Positions 35,844 through 44,358 of a DNA stretch of 64,000 bases are shown here, in pieces. Both the position numbers and the translations under genes were made by a program. The DNA lies in NCBI RefSeq assembly GCF_010093065.1, contig NZ_CP048113.1:1240001-1304000 (forward strand). The letters run 5' to 3'. This DNA is from Chitinophaga agri (GTDB taxonomy: Bacteria > Bacteroidota > Bacteroidia > Chitinophagales > Chitinophagaceae). The notes under the pieces are model-generated. The model had not been told where the DNA came from and did no database searches. It saw only the letters and a program-made list of their open reading frames with translations. The stretch's first letter is position 1. Each line of letters starts with the position of its first letter.

Positions 35844-36893
35844 TTATACTTCTGACCCCCGTTCTCTTTCCAGGCGTGGGCGTAAGCGTTGTTTGGACTT
35901 GTTAAAGATCATCTGGCCCTTGTCAACACCTTTCCTGATCTCGTCTCTCTCTTCTTCCGACATATGCAGGACAGAATTACACTCACTGCTGCAGGTGCCT
36001 TCATATTTGGCAGCACACTCCTCACACTGGATAAATAACAGGTGACAGGCGTCATTTGCACAGTTGGTATGTGTATCGCTCGGTTTACCACACTGGTGAC
36101 ACTGACTGATCACCTCATCGGTAATACGTTCGCCGAGACGGTCGTCAAATACGAAGTTCTTTCCTTTGAACTTGACAGGCAGCCCCTGTTGCTTCGCCTT
36201 GTTGGTATATTCAATAATGCCCCCTTCAAGGTGGTAGACATTCTTAAAACCGTTGTGTAACATATAGGCAGATGCCTTCTCACAACGGATACCGCCGGTA
36301 CAATACATCACGATGTTCTTATCCTTCTGGTCTTTCAGCATGTCTACCGCCATAGGTAGCTGCTCACGGAAAGTATCGGAAGGTACTTCTATCGCATTCT
36401 GGAAGTGTCCTACTTCAAATTCATAGTGGTTACGCATATCCACGATGATCGTATCAGGATCGTCAGTGATCTCATTGAAGTGCTTCGCATCCAGGTATTT
36501 CCCTCTGTTGGTGATGTCGAATGTCGGGTCGTCAATACCGTCTGCCACGATCTTTTCACGCACCTTGATCTTCAGTACCCAGAATGATTTTCCGTCATCA
36601 TCGACAGCGATGTTGAGGCGGATACCATTGAGGAAATCGTAGGAGTAAAGCGTTTCACGGAAAGCATCCACGTTATGCTCGGGAACACTGATCTGTGCAT
36701 TGATACCCTCATGGGCTACATAGATACGTCCGAATACACCCAGCGCGAAAAGGCGCTCGTACAATTCGTTACGGAAAGCGGTAGGATCTTCGATCTTTGC
36801 GTACTGATAAAAGGAGATAGTGACGCGACGGAATGTCTCAGCTGCCAGCCTGACTTTTAATTCGGCTGCAGAAACTCTGTTGTGTAATGCCAT
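35844..36893 (-). CDS. trhO: tRNA uridine(34) hydroxylase, rhodanese-like (TrhO/YceA family)
   Basis: The start is ATG 36893, where the sequence MALHNRVS matches the start of E. coli YceA (LHNRIS). The open frame extends 26 codons further up without a family match. The product has 349 residues. An N-terminal acylphosphatase-like domain (about 1-115, with [18 protein letters not shown]) is followed by a rhodanese domain with the reactive C198 in [10 protein letters not shown], and a C-terminal Cys-rich zinc-like region ([28 protein letters not shown]). The family uses molecular oxygen to form 5-hydroxyuridine at the wobble position of tRNA. It appears monocistronic. Confidence 0.94.
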   Translation of the reverse strand: MALHNRVSAAELKVRLAAETFRRVTISFYQYAKIEDPTAFRNELYERLFALGVFGRIYVAHEGINAQISVPEHNVDAFRETLYSYDFLNGIRLNIAVDDDGKSFWVLKIKVREKIVADGIDDPTFDITNRGKYLDAKHFNEITDDPDTIIVDMRNHYEFEVGHFQNAIEVPSDTFREQLPMAVDMLKDQKDKNIVMYCTGGIRCEKASAYMLHNGFKNVYHLEGGIIEYTNKAKQQGLPVKFKGKNFVFDDRLGERITDEVISQCHQCGKPSDTHTNCANDACHLLFIQCEECAAKYEGTCSSECNSVLHMSEEERDEIRKGVDKGQMIFNKSKQRLRPRLERERGSEV

Positions 36894-37032
36894 TTGCTGT
36901 TTAAGAAATTTTAAGAACACTTGCCCTGTGAGCAAAATTTCATTCTTCGAGCCTTTCCGTTCTTCGTCCACCCCGTACTGCCCTGGTTACACAGGAGAAG
37001 CCAGGCTGAAACGCTTTTCCGGTCCAGCTCCG

Positions 37033-37040
37033 CAAAGATA
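37033..37040 (-). promoter_or_regulatory. -7 box upstream of trhO
   Basis: TATCTTTG on the minus strand is a full consensus match and would leave a leader of about 130 nt before trhO. No -33 element was seen. The leader has a CCTGG / CCAGG inverted repeat but no known riboswitch pattern. Confidence 0.4.
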
Positions 37041-37158
37041 GCAAAACTTAAATTATGGGGTAATGACAGTCGTCATACATAGCTGACACAACAGCTCATA
37101 CGACCGCCCATATCCTGACTGCCGTCAGGTTTCTATTGCAAAAGGGGTCAAAGGGAGC

Positions 37159-37365
37159 TCACCCCTGCCAGGCCTCGGTTTCTCTCGACCATTCGTACAG
37201 AATAGCCGTCATGTAATACGCAGCTGCGCTGATAATCAGCACATAACCTGCGAAACCAAGTGTCATAAACTCAGGAGAGGCCGTCCATTCGTTCACTTCA
37301 GCAACGTAAGCTACGGTGGCCATCATGATTCCAAGGATAAATGCGAAGAGTGCAATTCGTCTCAT
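37159..37365 (-). CDS. Small two-helix membrane protein
   Basis: This 68-residue protein has an N-terminal hydrophobic segment with a basic start (MRRIALFAFILGIMMATVAYV), a short polar loop (EVNEWTASPEF) and a second hydrophobic helix (GYVLIISAAAYYMTAILYEW) with an acidic tail. It lies alone between trhO and the DUF5686 gene with no overlapping larger frame. The coherent hydrophobic pattern supports a real gene. No family is recognised. Confidence 0.6.
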   Translation of the reverse strand: MRRIALFAFILGIMMATVAYVAEVNEWTASPEFMTLGFAGYVLIISAAAYYMTAILYEWSRETEAWQG

Positions 37366-37600
37366 AAGGGATAGTTTTGCTAAGATTCACATGAAAGTGT
37401 TAGACGATATACTTGTAAACTGGCTCAAAATGTGTTTACTATCTATATAACAGATCAGATGGTGAAATTGTTCAGGTGGGTAATGACATATCCCAACCTT
37501 TACAACTATTTGATTATTATCGTATATAAATAAACTCTAAGACTTGGCATCCTTTTTGAAATTGAGGTATTAGGACAAGCAATCAGAGTTTAACCCAAAA

Positions 37601-37732
37601 ATGTTAATTATGAGTACAGTTTTTCTCTACATCTTTTATCTTATCGTGGCTTTATGGATATACCGTCTGCTGGCTTACTTCTACGATCGCGATCCGAAGG
37701 AAAGCTATAAGACAAGGAGACAAAGAATTTAG
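37601..37732 (+). CDS. Very small single-helix membrane protein (43 residues)
   Basis: The frame runs from ATG 37601 (alternative ATG 37610) to TAG 37732. A hydrophobic helix with STVFLYIFYLIVALWIYRLL is followed by a charged tail with DRDPKESYKTRRQRI, a pattern typical of small inner-membrane proteins with a positive cytoplasmic end. It is directly followed by a good intrinsic terminator on the same strand (37740-37770), which argues that a transcript really ends here. No family is recognised. It is too short to be certain. Confidence 0.5.
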   Translation: MLIMSTVFLYIFYLIVALWIYRLLAYFYDRDPKESYKTRRQRI

Positions 37733-37739
37733 GCAAGCA

Positions 37740-37770
37740 GGGAAAGTCAGCAAAACGGCTTTCCCTTTTT
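37740..37770 (+). terminator. Terminator after the 43-residue ORF
   Basis: GGGAAAGTC / GGCTTTCCC (one G-T pair) is followed by TTTTT. The T-tract touches the stop codon of the convergent DUF5686 gene. Confidence 0.75.
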
Positions 37771-40318
37771 ACTGTACGGTATCGTCCTGCTGTGGCCTCA
37801 CCAGGCTGCCAAAAAGTCCACCGAATCCAATTCTCACGCCTATGCGGGTATCATCTTTACTTTGGTAGCCTGCAATAACATCAACGCGCAGTACCTTCAG
37901 AATATTTTCCAGTCCGGCAAAAACTTCCACATAATTATTATCACGGTTCACATAGAATGCATTCGACCCGGCCACCAGGTTCCACTTTAACCGGTTGAAC
38001 AGCGGGATCTTATTAGTCAGCAATCCATTAAAGTGATGTTCCACATTCGCAGTACCGAATACAGCCGCCGTGTTGCTGTACCGGTAATAGGGCGCCAGCT
38101 GGAAACTATTGAGGTAGCGGATGTTATAAAACATCTGATTACCATTAAAGTGCTGAAAATCAGGAATGTCTACACTTTTACTATTGAGGAATCCGCCCGC
38201 CCCAAAACGGTACTGAAATTCCCCGAATAACTTCAGGTTCACATTATCTCTCATCTCTACATTCCATTTGTCGAAATTAGCATCACTGCCGGCTATGTCC
38301 GGAATACCCTTGCTGTATGCTATACGGAAGACGGGGTATTTCGAGCCGATAGCGACTTTCCTGTCGGGCAACTCAATAAACCGCTGTCCCGGCTGGAAGC
38401 TAAACGCCAGGTTCAGCACCAGCGCCTGATTCCGCTCGAATGGCACACCTGCCAGTTCATAGGGATGGTTGGGCAGGAAGTGCTTACCCGTATCTTTCCG
38501 GAAGCTAAAATCGGTTGTATTCTGTACAGGTATCCTGTCTTCATAGGAGATGCCCGCACTGATAGTGGCGCTGCTCTGGAACTTCCTACGGAAACGTAAT
38601 TCTCCGAACCAGTTCTCATACAGCTTCATATAGTTCTCTTTCAACAGCAAAGTATAGACGATATTGGCAATGGGCGACACCGGATTATCACGGTTAAACT
38701 GTGATACGCGTTTACCTCCACCGATCGTCCACGTATTGTAGCCATGTCTGCCCGCCAGTCTGGCTTCTTTGCCGTATGACACGAACGTGTAAGCATTCAG
38801 ATGGGTATTGCTGAATCCATACCTTACCCGGGGAATAATACGCAGCTGCTGGTTCCGTGGAAGGTCAAGATCCAGTTCCGGTTCCACACTCAGTGCCACT
38901 CCTTCCACAGTATTATACTCCACCTGCGACAAAAGTGACTTAATGGAGAGGTCATGTGAGTAAATACCGGTATCCCGTCTGAAATAAAACTTATGTTCGG
39001 CGCCTCCCAGACTAAATAATAACTGAGATAGTTTGATAGGTGGCTGATGTGCCTTCAGGGTGTCCAGCCGCCACTGAGAACGCGCGCTATCCCTTCTGGC
39101 CCTGGCAGTGCTGTCTTTCGTCCGGAAGTCTTTCACCTCTTCTACTTCCAGCGGCACCGGACGTATACTGTCCCAGTAAGCCAGGTCCTTGCGGTCAAAA
39201 GCGGTATCATACCGCATAATGGTACGGTCGAAGTATTTTTTAGAGAAATGGGGGGTCAGGTTGTAATTGGAATATACATTCACGAAACTACCGGCCACAT
39301 TAAATCCGAACTGCTTAATGGTCAGATTGATCACCTGATCTTTTGTACGCCATACCGCTGCATTCACCGGTACATGGATCTGTGTGATATGCAGTGTGTC
39401 CATGATCTCCAGCTGATATTCCTGTGTGACCATCACATCGATACTATGGATACGCCAGTCGTCATCGGTAATAAAGATATACCCCGAAAACAGCGGCTCA
39501 TATTTACGGCGCGGAATGACCTTGATCTTGTTGATCGTCTTTCCATCCTCCTGGAACACACCTTCCAGCCTGTATTTATAATAGAACAGCGCATTTTCAG
39601 CAATCGGTGAGATGTATCCCCTTTTGCTGAACTGAGAAACCATGGCTGTTACATTGTTCTCATAAAAATCAATAAATGCCGGAAAACTGAAGCCAAAGCC
39701 GCCACCACTCTGACGGGCGGACAATACCTCCACTTTCACATCATCCGGCCTTCTTACGGCCACTTTGGTCATAGACTCAGACAGGAATAACACACCTCTG
39801 CGGTTCGAGTCCAGCCCCATATCTTCCACATCATCCGCACCGATCTTCTTGCCGAAGAAGCTACCGGGCATGTCACGCATCTTGAATACACCTTTAATAT
39901 AGTCGTTACAGGTATACTCCTTTACCTGCTCGAGGTAGTGGCTGCGTTTCTTTATTGCCTGCCGAATGATGGCATATGCAGGATCTTCTCCACCCGATTT
40001 TACGATGACTTCCTTTATCTGCAGGCTCAAAGGTACCAGCACAAAATTCACGGTCTGCTCTGTTGCCGTTACTGTGACAGGCTGTTCCGCCTTTTTATAT
40101 CCCATATACTGACACACGAGTATGTAGCTGCCTGCCGGCACGTCCAGGTGAAACTGGCCGGCGGCATTGGTGGTTGTACCATTTGTCGTGCCTTTAATAA
40201 ATACGGATGCAAATGGCAGTGCTTCATTCCGGGCGTTTGTTACCTTACCGCGTATAGTAGTGGCGCCGGCATAATAACAACTGAAGAACAGCATAATGGT
40301 CAGTAAGATTCTGGGCAT
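37769..40318 (-). CDS. DUF5686 outer-membrane protein with carboxypeptidase-regulatory-like domain
   Basis: This 849-residue protein has a signal peptide (about 1-19), a carboxypeptidase-regulatory-like beta-sandwich (about 22-105, with TTNAAGQFHLDVPAGSYILV) and a DUF5686 region to the end. The latter includes AYAIIRQAIKKRSHYLEQVKEYTCNDYIKG and a beta-barrel-like C-terminal half with many aromatic strand ends, closing in RIGFGGLFGSLV. The family is outer-membrane and Bacteroidota-specific, without a plug or TonB box, and of unknown role. It stands 119 nt downstream of a small membrane-protein gene on the same strand. Confidence 0.88.
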   Translation of the reverse strand: MPRILLTIMLFFSCYYAGATTIRGKVTNARNEALPFASVFIKGTTNGTTTNAAGQFHLDVPAGSYILVCQYMGYKKAEQPVTVTATEQTVNFVLVPLSLQIKEVIVKSGGEDPAYAIIRQAIKKRSHYLEQVKEYTCNDYIKGVFKMRDMPGSFFGKKIGADDVEDMGLDSNRRGVLFLSESMTKVAVRRPDDVKVEVLSARQSGGGFGFSFPAFIDFYENNVTAMVSQFSKRGYISPIAENALFYYKYRLEGVFQEDGKTINKIKVIPRRKYEPLFSGYIFITDDDWRIHSIDVMVTQEYQLEIMDTLHITQIHVPVNAAVWRTKDQVINLTIKQFGFNVAGSFVNVYSNYNLTPHFSKKYFDRTIMRYDTAFDRKDLAYWDSIRPVPLEVEEVKDFRTKDSTARARRDSARSQWRLDTLKAHQPPIKLSQLLFSLGGAEHKFYFRRDTGIYSHDLSIKSLLSQVEYNTVEGVALSVEPELDLDLPRNQQLRIIPRVRYGFSNTHLNAYTFVSYGKEARLAGRHGYNTWTIGGGKRVSQFNRDNPVSPIANIVYTLLLKENYMKLYENWFGELRFRRKFQSSATISAGISYEDRIPVQNTTDFSFRKDTGKHFLPNHPYELAGVPFERNQALVLNLAFSFQPGQRFIELPDRKVAIGSKYPVFRIAYSKGIPDIAGSDANFDKWNVEMRDNVNLKLFGEFQYRFGAGGFLNSKSVDIPDFQHFNGNQMFYNIRYLNSFQLAPYYRYSNTAAVFGTANVEHHFNGLLTNKIPLFNRLKWNLVAGSNAFYVNRDNNYVEVFAGLENILKVLRVDVIAGYQSKDDTRIGVRIGFGGLFGSLVRPQQDDTVQ

Positions 40319-40437
40319 ATTGGAGGATTATGATATCACCATGCTATTGCGGGCTGCTGGTTCTATCATTGAATATAATGTTTACGGGTAAGATACGGGT
40401 ATATCGTGGTGGTTTTTATGGCAACTTTAACACGTCG

Positions 40438-40821
40438 TTAAGACCGGGCTGTTGCTACAGCCGGTTGCTCAGCGGGCTTCTTTTTATAGCGAAGATAACT
40501 ACCCGTCAGACTACCGAATCCGGCTACCAGTCCGCCTATAAAAGCACTTACCATACCTATCAGCATAGGGTTCTTTACCTTGATTATCAGCTCGCTCATT
40601 CTGTTGGCCAGTATATGGTCGTTCTGGATATCTTTAAAGAATGCCAGTGCCAGCCATAACAGGAATACCGCGAGAAATCCGTTCAGGAAGGAACGTAATG
40701 GTGGCAATGGGATCAGTACAGCTACCAGGAAAGAGGCCAGTGCAACGGACCACCAGGTAAAGAAAAGACCACCCAGGTAACTGAGTGCTATAATGAGTAT
40801 AAAGCGAGGAACGGACTTCAT
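40438..40821 (-). CDS. Hypothetical integral membrane protein
   Basis: This 127-residue protein has about four hydrophobic segments (FILIIALSYLGGLFFTWWSVALASFLVAVLI at the N-terminus, a second pair around FLAVFLLWLALAFF and IGMVSAFIGGLVAGFGSLTGSYL) and a basic C-terminal tail. No family is recognised. It may be cotranscribed with the DUF5686 gene downstream. A TATCTTTC near-consensus box lies just before its start codon. Confidence 0.75.
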   Translation of the reverse strand: MKSVPRFILIIALSYLGGLFFTWWSVALASFLVAVLIPLPPLRSFLNGFLAVFLLWLALAFFKDIQNDHILANRMSELIIKVKNPMLIGMVSAFIGGLVAGFGSLTGSYLRYKKKPAEQPAVATARS

Positions 40822-40964
40822 ATATGAAAGATAAGGAAAATGTCAGATCAACAGATATATGTATCAAAACAGTTTAGGCATATGCGGGAGGAATCACTGT
40901 TCTCAGCTGCTGAAAATTGGGGGAAAAGCATACCGGGAGATCAGCAGACCTCCCGGTGCAATAA

Positions 40965-42146
40965 CTATTTACTGTTCTCCAGTGCCTGAAGAATATCATT
41001 CAGTATATCCTGTACATTTTCCAGTCCGACAGATATACGGATCATACCGGCTGTGATGCCGACCTTTGCACGTTCTGCGTCGGTCAGCTTAGCATGTGTC
41101 GTACTGGCCGGATGAGAGGCTATACTTCTGCTATCGCCCAGGTTGGCGGTCAGTGTCAGCATTTTCAGTGAATCGAGGAAGCGGGTACCGCTTTGCAGTC
41201 CGCCTTTCAGCTCGAAACAGACGATACCGCCACCGGCGCTCATCTGCTGCTTAGCGATGGCATGTTGCGGATGGCTTTCCAGCATAGGATATTTCACCCA
41301 GCTGATATGCGGGTTGTTCTCCAGTGCTTTCGCCAGTGCCAGCGCACTTTCCGAATGGCGGGCCATACGGATATACAGGGTTTCGAGGCTTTTGCTCAGC
41401 ACCCAGGCGTTGAACGGCGACATGGCGGGTCCGGTACTGCGGCAGAAGGTATGGATCTCCTTGATCAGGTCTTTACGGCCTACCACGACACCGCCCAGTA
41501 CACGTCCCTGTCCGTCCATCCATTTGGTGGCGGAGTGGGTCACGATATGCGCACCCAGTTCTATTGGACGTTGCAGCACAGGTGTAGCGAAACAGTTATC
41601 TACGTTAAGGATGATATTGTGCTTGTCGGCAATTTCGGCCAGCAGGCGCAGGTCGATGATCTCCAGTCCCGGATTGGAAGGTGTTTCCACGAAGATCATT
41701 TTTGTATTAGGCTTGATCAGCGCTTCCACCGTTTCCGGTTTATTGATATCAAAATAACTGTATTCGATGCCCCATTTAGGCAGGAACTTAGTGATAATGG
41801 TGTGGGTAGAACCGAAAATGGAGCTGGCAGAGACCAGGTGATCTCCGGCATTCATCAGCGCCATAAAGCTGGCAAATACCGCGCTCATACCAGAGGCGGT
41901 CGCATAGCCGGCTTCAGCGCCTTCGAGTGCACATACTTTGCTGACAAATTCATCTACGTTCGGGTTGCTGAAACGCGTGTAGATGTTATTATCTGTTTCG
42001 TCAGCGAAGGTCGCCCTCATTTCTTCCGCGCTGTCGTAAGTGAAGCTGGAAGTGAGGAATAGCGGCGTGGAGTGCTCCATCTGCCATGTCTTTTCTGTCT
42101 GGATCCTTACTGCATTGGTCTCCGGCCGGTATTGATCTTTCTCCAT
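40965..42146 (-). CDS. metZ: PLP-dependent homoserine-ester sulfhydrylase / cystathionine gamma-synthase family
   Basis: This 393-residue enzyme of the Cys/Met metabolism family binds PLP through K208 (THSATKWMDGQGR). Other family marks are YTRFSNPNVDEF, ATASGMSAVFASFMALM, the VETPSNPG segment and NVDNCFATPVLQ. The gene context with metX points to methionine synthesis by direct sulfhydrylation of the acylated homoserine to homocysteine (MetZ). Cystathionine gamma-synthase cannot be excluded from sequence alone. It is cotranscribed with an OsmC-family gene 30 nt upstream and divergent from metX. Confidence 0.87.
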   Translation of the reverse strand: MEKDQYRPETNAVRIQTEKTWQMEHSTPLFLTSSFTYDSAEEMRATFADETDNNIYTRFSNPNVDEFVSKVCALEGAEAGYATASGMSAVFASFMALMNAGDHLVSASSIFGSTHTIITKFLPKWGIEYSYFDINKPETVEALIKPNTKMIFVETPSNPGLEIIDLRLLAEIADKHNIILNVDNCFATPVLQRPIELGAHIVTHSATKWMDGQGRVLGGVVVGRKDLIKEIHTFCRSTGPAMSPFNAWVLSKSLETLYIRMARHSESALALAKALENNPHISWVKYPMLESHPQHAIAKQQMSAGGGIVCFELKGGLQSGTRFLDSLKMLTLTANLGDSRSIASHPASTTHAKLTDAERAKVGITAGMIRISVGLENVQDILNDILQALENSK

Positions 42147-42176
42147 CGGTATATCTGCTATAATGGTATGTAAATA

Positions 42177-42599
42177 TTATTTACCGTTCACCTTCGTTTC
42201 CCAGGTGAGGTCTCCTCCTGCCCTGCGCAGGGTTTCTGCTACGGAGCAGTATTTGGTCATGGACAGTTCCACCGCACGGGCAGCTTTATCAGGATCGATA
42301 TCGCCGCTCAGATGAAATACCACATGGACCTTTTCCCAGATGGAAGGTTCTTTCCCCTTCTCTCTGTCGCCGTCGATCTCGATCTGGAAATCGGTGATCT
42401 CCTGGCGTTGCTTTTTCAGGATCATGGCTACGTCAATAGCAGAACAACCGCCCAGCCCCATCAGGAGCATCTGCATTGGTCTTACACCATTGTTCTTACC
42501 TCCATTTTCCACGGAAGAATCCATCTGCACTGTATGTCCGCCTTCGTCCACTGCTTCCATATTGAACGCATCATCTAGTCTCTTTAGTGATATCTTCAT
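42177..42599 (-). CDS. OsmC/Ohr family protein
   Basis: This 140-residue protein has the two redox cysteines of the family, C52 (LMGLGGCSAIDV) and C118 (SMTKYCSVAETLR). OsmC and Ohr proteins reduce organic hydroperoxides as homodimers. The spacing and short form resemble the YhfA branch, whose substrate is unclear. It is the first gene of an operon with metZ, which places thiol chemistry next to homocysteine synthesis. A full-consensus promoter precedes it. Confidence 0.9.
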   Translation of the reverse strand: MKISLKRLDDAFNMEAVDEGGHTVQMDSSVENGGKNNGVRPMQMLLMGLGGCSAIDVAMILKKQRQEITDFQIEIDGDREKGKEPSIWEKVHVVFHLSGDIDPDKAARAVELSMTKYCSVAETLRRAGGDLTWETKVNGK

Positions 42600-42618
42600 T
42601 GTCGATAAATTATATTTC

Positions 42619-42650
42619 CAAAGATACTTAGTACAAAGCCAAATCCCAAA
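42619..42650 (-). promoter_or_regulatory. Promoter of the OsmC-metZ operon
   Basis: On the minus strand, TTTG (42650-42647), a 20-bp spacer and TATCTTTG (42626-42619) match the consensus fully. The leader is about 15 nt, too short for a riboswitch. Confidence 0.78.
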
Positions 42651-42695
42651 TACCCCCTTGCTTCAAAGTCATTATGCATTAAGCATTTTTTAACT

Positions 42696-42703
42696 TAGCT
42701 TTG
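42696..42703 (+). promoter_or_regulatory. -7 box of metX
   Basis: TAGCTTTG matches the consensus. Transcription should start near 42710, which leaves the TTG at 42726 as the first usable start codon and no room for a SAM riboswitch. Confidence 0.55.
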
Positions 42704-42725
42704 CCCCCAAAATTTTTAAGGGGCA

Positions 42726-43742
42726 TTGACAGTACATCATTTCCATAGCAAACAGGCTTTTATATTGGAATCCGGCGCGACGCTGCCGGAGCTGCAGATC
42801 GCTTATCATACTTATGGTACGCTCAACAGTACGGCGAGTAATGTAGTTTGGGTATGCCATGCCCTGACAGCCAATTCTGATGTAAGAGACTGGTGGAAGG
42901 GCCTCATAGAGGCGGGTCATGCCATTGATCCGGAGCGCGATTTTATTGTCTGCGCCAACATACTGGGGTCTTGTTATGGCACCTCCGGTCCGACGTCTGT
43001 CAATCCGCTAACCGGTCAGCCCTACTTCCACTCCTTCCCCCTCATTACAGTGAGAGATATGGTGAACGCGCATGTACTGTTACGTAATCACCTGGGTATC
43101 AAACAGATTAAACTACTCATGGGCGGTTCTATGGGTGGGTATCAGGCACTGGAATGGGCCCTGCTGGAGCCGGGCATCGTACAGCGTCTCTGTCTGCTGT
43201 GTACCGGTGCTTCGGAAAGCCCGTGGAGCATCGCTATTCATACCGCACAGCGCCTGGCCATAGAAGCAGACCAGACCTGGCGGGAAGACTCCTTCGCTGC
43301 GGGTGCCCGGGGACTAAAAGCGGCCCGTGCCATAGGTATGCTTACCTACAGGAACTATCAGACCTTTGTACGTACCCAGGCAGATCCTGACAATGAAAAA
43401 ACAGATCATTTCCGCGCATCCTCTTATATAGAATACCAGGGCGAGAAGCTGGTGAAACGCTTCAATGCACAGTCGTACTGGATACTGAGCAAGGCAATGG
43501 ACAGCCACAATATCTCCCGCGGCCGTAACACCGACCTTGCAGGTGCACTCGCGTTGATACAGCAACCGGCACTGATCGTAGGCATCACGAGTGATATACT
43601 GTGTCCGCCGGAAGAACAGCTGTTCCTCTCACAACATATGCCGCAGGCCACCTATCATGAGATAGATTCTACGTATGGCCATGATGGTTTCCTGATTGAG
43701 TTTGAAAAAATAAATAAGCTACTGGCAGGGTGGATGGATTAG
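42726..43742 (+). CDS. metX: Homoserine O-acyltransferase (MetX family)
   Basis: This 338-residue alpha/beta-hydrolase-fold enzyme acylates homoserine with an acyl-CoA, the committing step of methionine synthesis. The catalytic triad is visible: S135 (MGGSMGGYQALEW), D290 (ITSDILCPP) and H319 (YGHDGF). The acyl donor (acetyl or succinyl) cannot be decided by eye. The start is TTG at 42726, preceded by AAGGGG. No in-frame ATG lies between the promoter and the conserved N-terminus. It is divergent from the OsmC-metZ operon, so the pathway genes flank a shared 126-bp control region. Confidence 0.92.
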   Translation: MTVHHFHSKQAFILESGATLPELQIAYHTYGTLNSTASNVVWVCHALTANSDVRDWWKGLIEAGHAIDPERDFIVCANILGSCYGTSGPTSVNPLTGQPYFHSFPLITVRDMVNAHVLLRNHLGIKQIKLLMGGSMGGYQALEWALLEPGIVQRLCLLCTGASESPWSIAIHTAQRLAIEADQTWREDSFAAGARGLKAARAIGMLTYRNYQTFVRTQADPDNEKTDHFRASSYIEYQGEKLVKRFNAQSYWILSKAMDSHNISRGRNTDLAGALALIQQPALIVGITSDILCPPEEQLFLSQHMPQATYHEIDSTYGHDGFLIEFEKINKLLAGWMD

Positions 43743-43826
43743 GCATTCCTCTTTCCTGATCCTTAAGGCTGCATTAAAAACGCCTTAAAGTTCCCTAAGC
43801 ACACACAGATTATACCTGCGTCCATC

Positions 43827-43834
43827 TATATTTG
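43827..43834 (+). promoter_or_regulatory. -7 box before the small gene upstream of czcCBA
   Basis: TATATTTG is a full match 12 nt before ATG 43847. The expected transcript would have a leader of only a few nucleotides. Confidence 0.45.
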
Positions 43835-43846
43835 TATCATAATATC

Positions 43847-44236
43847 ATGGCGAGGTTTTTTGCATACATATTACTCTTTATACACGTCAATACGACGATG
43901 TTCGTTCCGGTCGCGGACGAGCACGATGTGTATGATGCATTCGGCCGCCAGATCAATGACATTAATACCTTCCTTGGACTCATCGATCAGATGGTCCTGG
44001 GTAATACTGAAATCACTACACAGGATGAAGATGATGACCTTGCGCATTTCTTCACTGGCAGCGCTGGCGTAACCTGCTATGTATCTAATGTGCAGGAAAT
44101 AGTACTGACAAGGGACGAGCCTTCCACGGTTGATCTTGCAGTAGCCTACCCCCGCCTGCAGGCGCAGAAAATAAGCAGCATTGCCTATGACATCCTCACC
44201 CCTCCTCCTGAAACCGGTACTACATACCATTCTTAA
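43847..44236 (+). CDS. Small hypothetical protein leading the metal-efflux operon
   Basis: The start is ATG 43847; the in-frame TTG at 43832 lies inside the -7 box. The product has 129 residues with an N-terminal hydrophobic segment (MARFFAYILLFIHVNTTMFVPVA), probably a signal peptide, and an acidic middle part (TTQDEDDDLAHFF). The remainder is polar and ends in a Pro-rich tail. A single Cys (GVTCYVS) is present. It lies 122 nt before czcC on the same strand and is probably cotranscribed, so it may be a periplasmic accessory of metal efflux. No family is recognised. Confidence 0.7.
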   Translation: MARFFAYILLFIHVNTTMFVPVADEHDVYDAFGRQINDINTFLGLIDQMVLGNTEITTQDEDDDLAHFFTGSAGVTCYVSNVQEIVLTRDEPSTVDLAVAYPRLQAQKISSIAYDILTPPPETGTTYHS

Positions 44237-44264
44237 GATCTCTCTATCATGCGAGCACGTTGGA

Positions 44265-44296
44265 CAACCTATACAGGTTGACTGGTAAACCTTTTT
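44265..44296 (+). promoter_or_regulatory. Overlapping hairpins before czcC (possible attenuator)
   Basis: CAACCT-atac-AGGTTG (44265-44280) overlaps a second pairing, AGGTT (44275-44279) with AACCT (44288-44292), which is followed by a T-run to 44296. The two are mutually exclusive, like an antiterminator and a weak terminator. The stems are only 5-6 bp. Confidence 0.3.
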
Positions 44297-44358
44297 GTGC
44301 CTGTATTGTTGATCTTTTCACATACCCTCTTTTATAAAATCTTATTTAAACGAATCAA

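Noticed and set aside
36894..36971. Longer N-terminus for TrhO
   Set aside because: The family starts at the LHNR motif; the extra codons are polar and unmatched.
41193..42062. 289-codon plus-strand frame opposite metZ
   Set aside because: It is a shadow of a clearly recognised PLP enzyme.
42600..42725. SAM riboswitch between OsmC-metZ and metX
   Set aside because: Both predicted leaders are under 20 nt and no conserved riboswitch core is seen.
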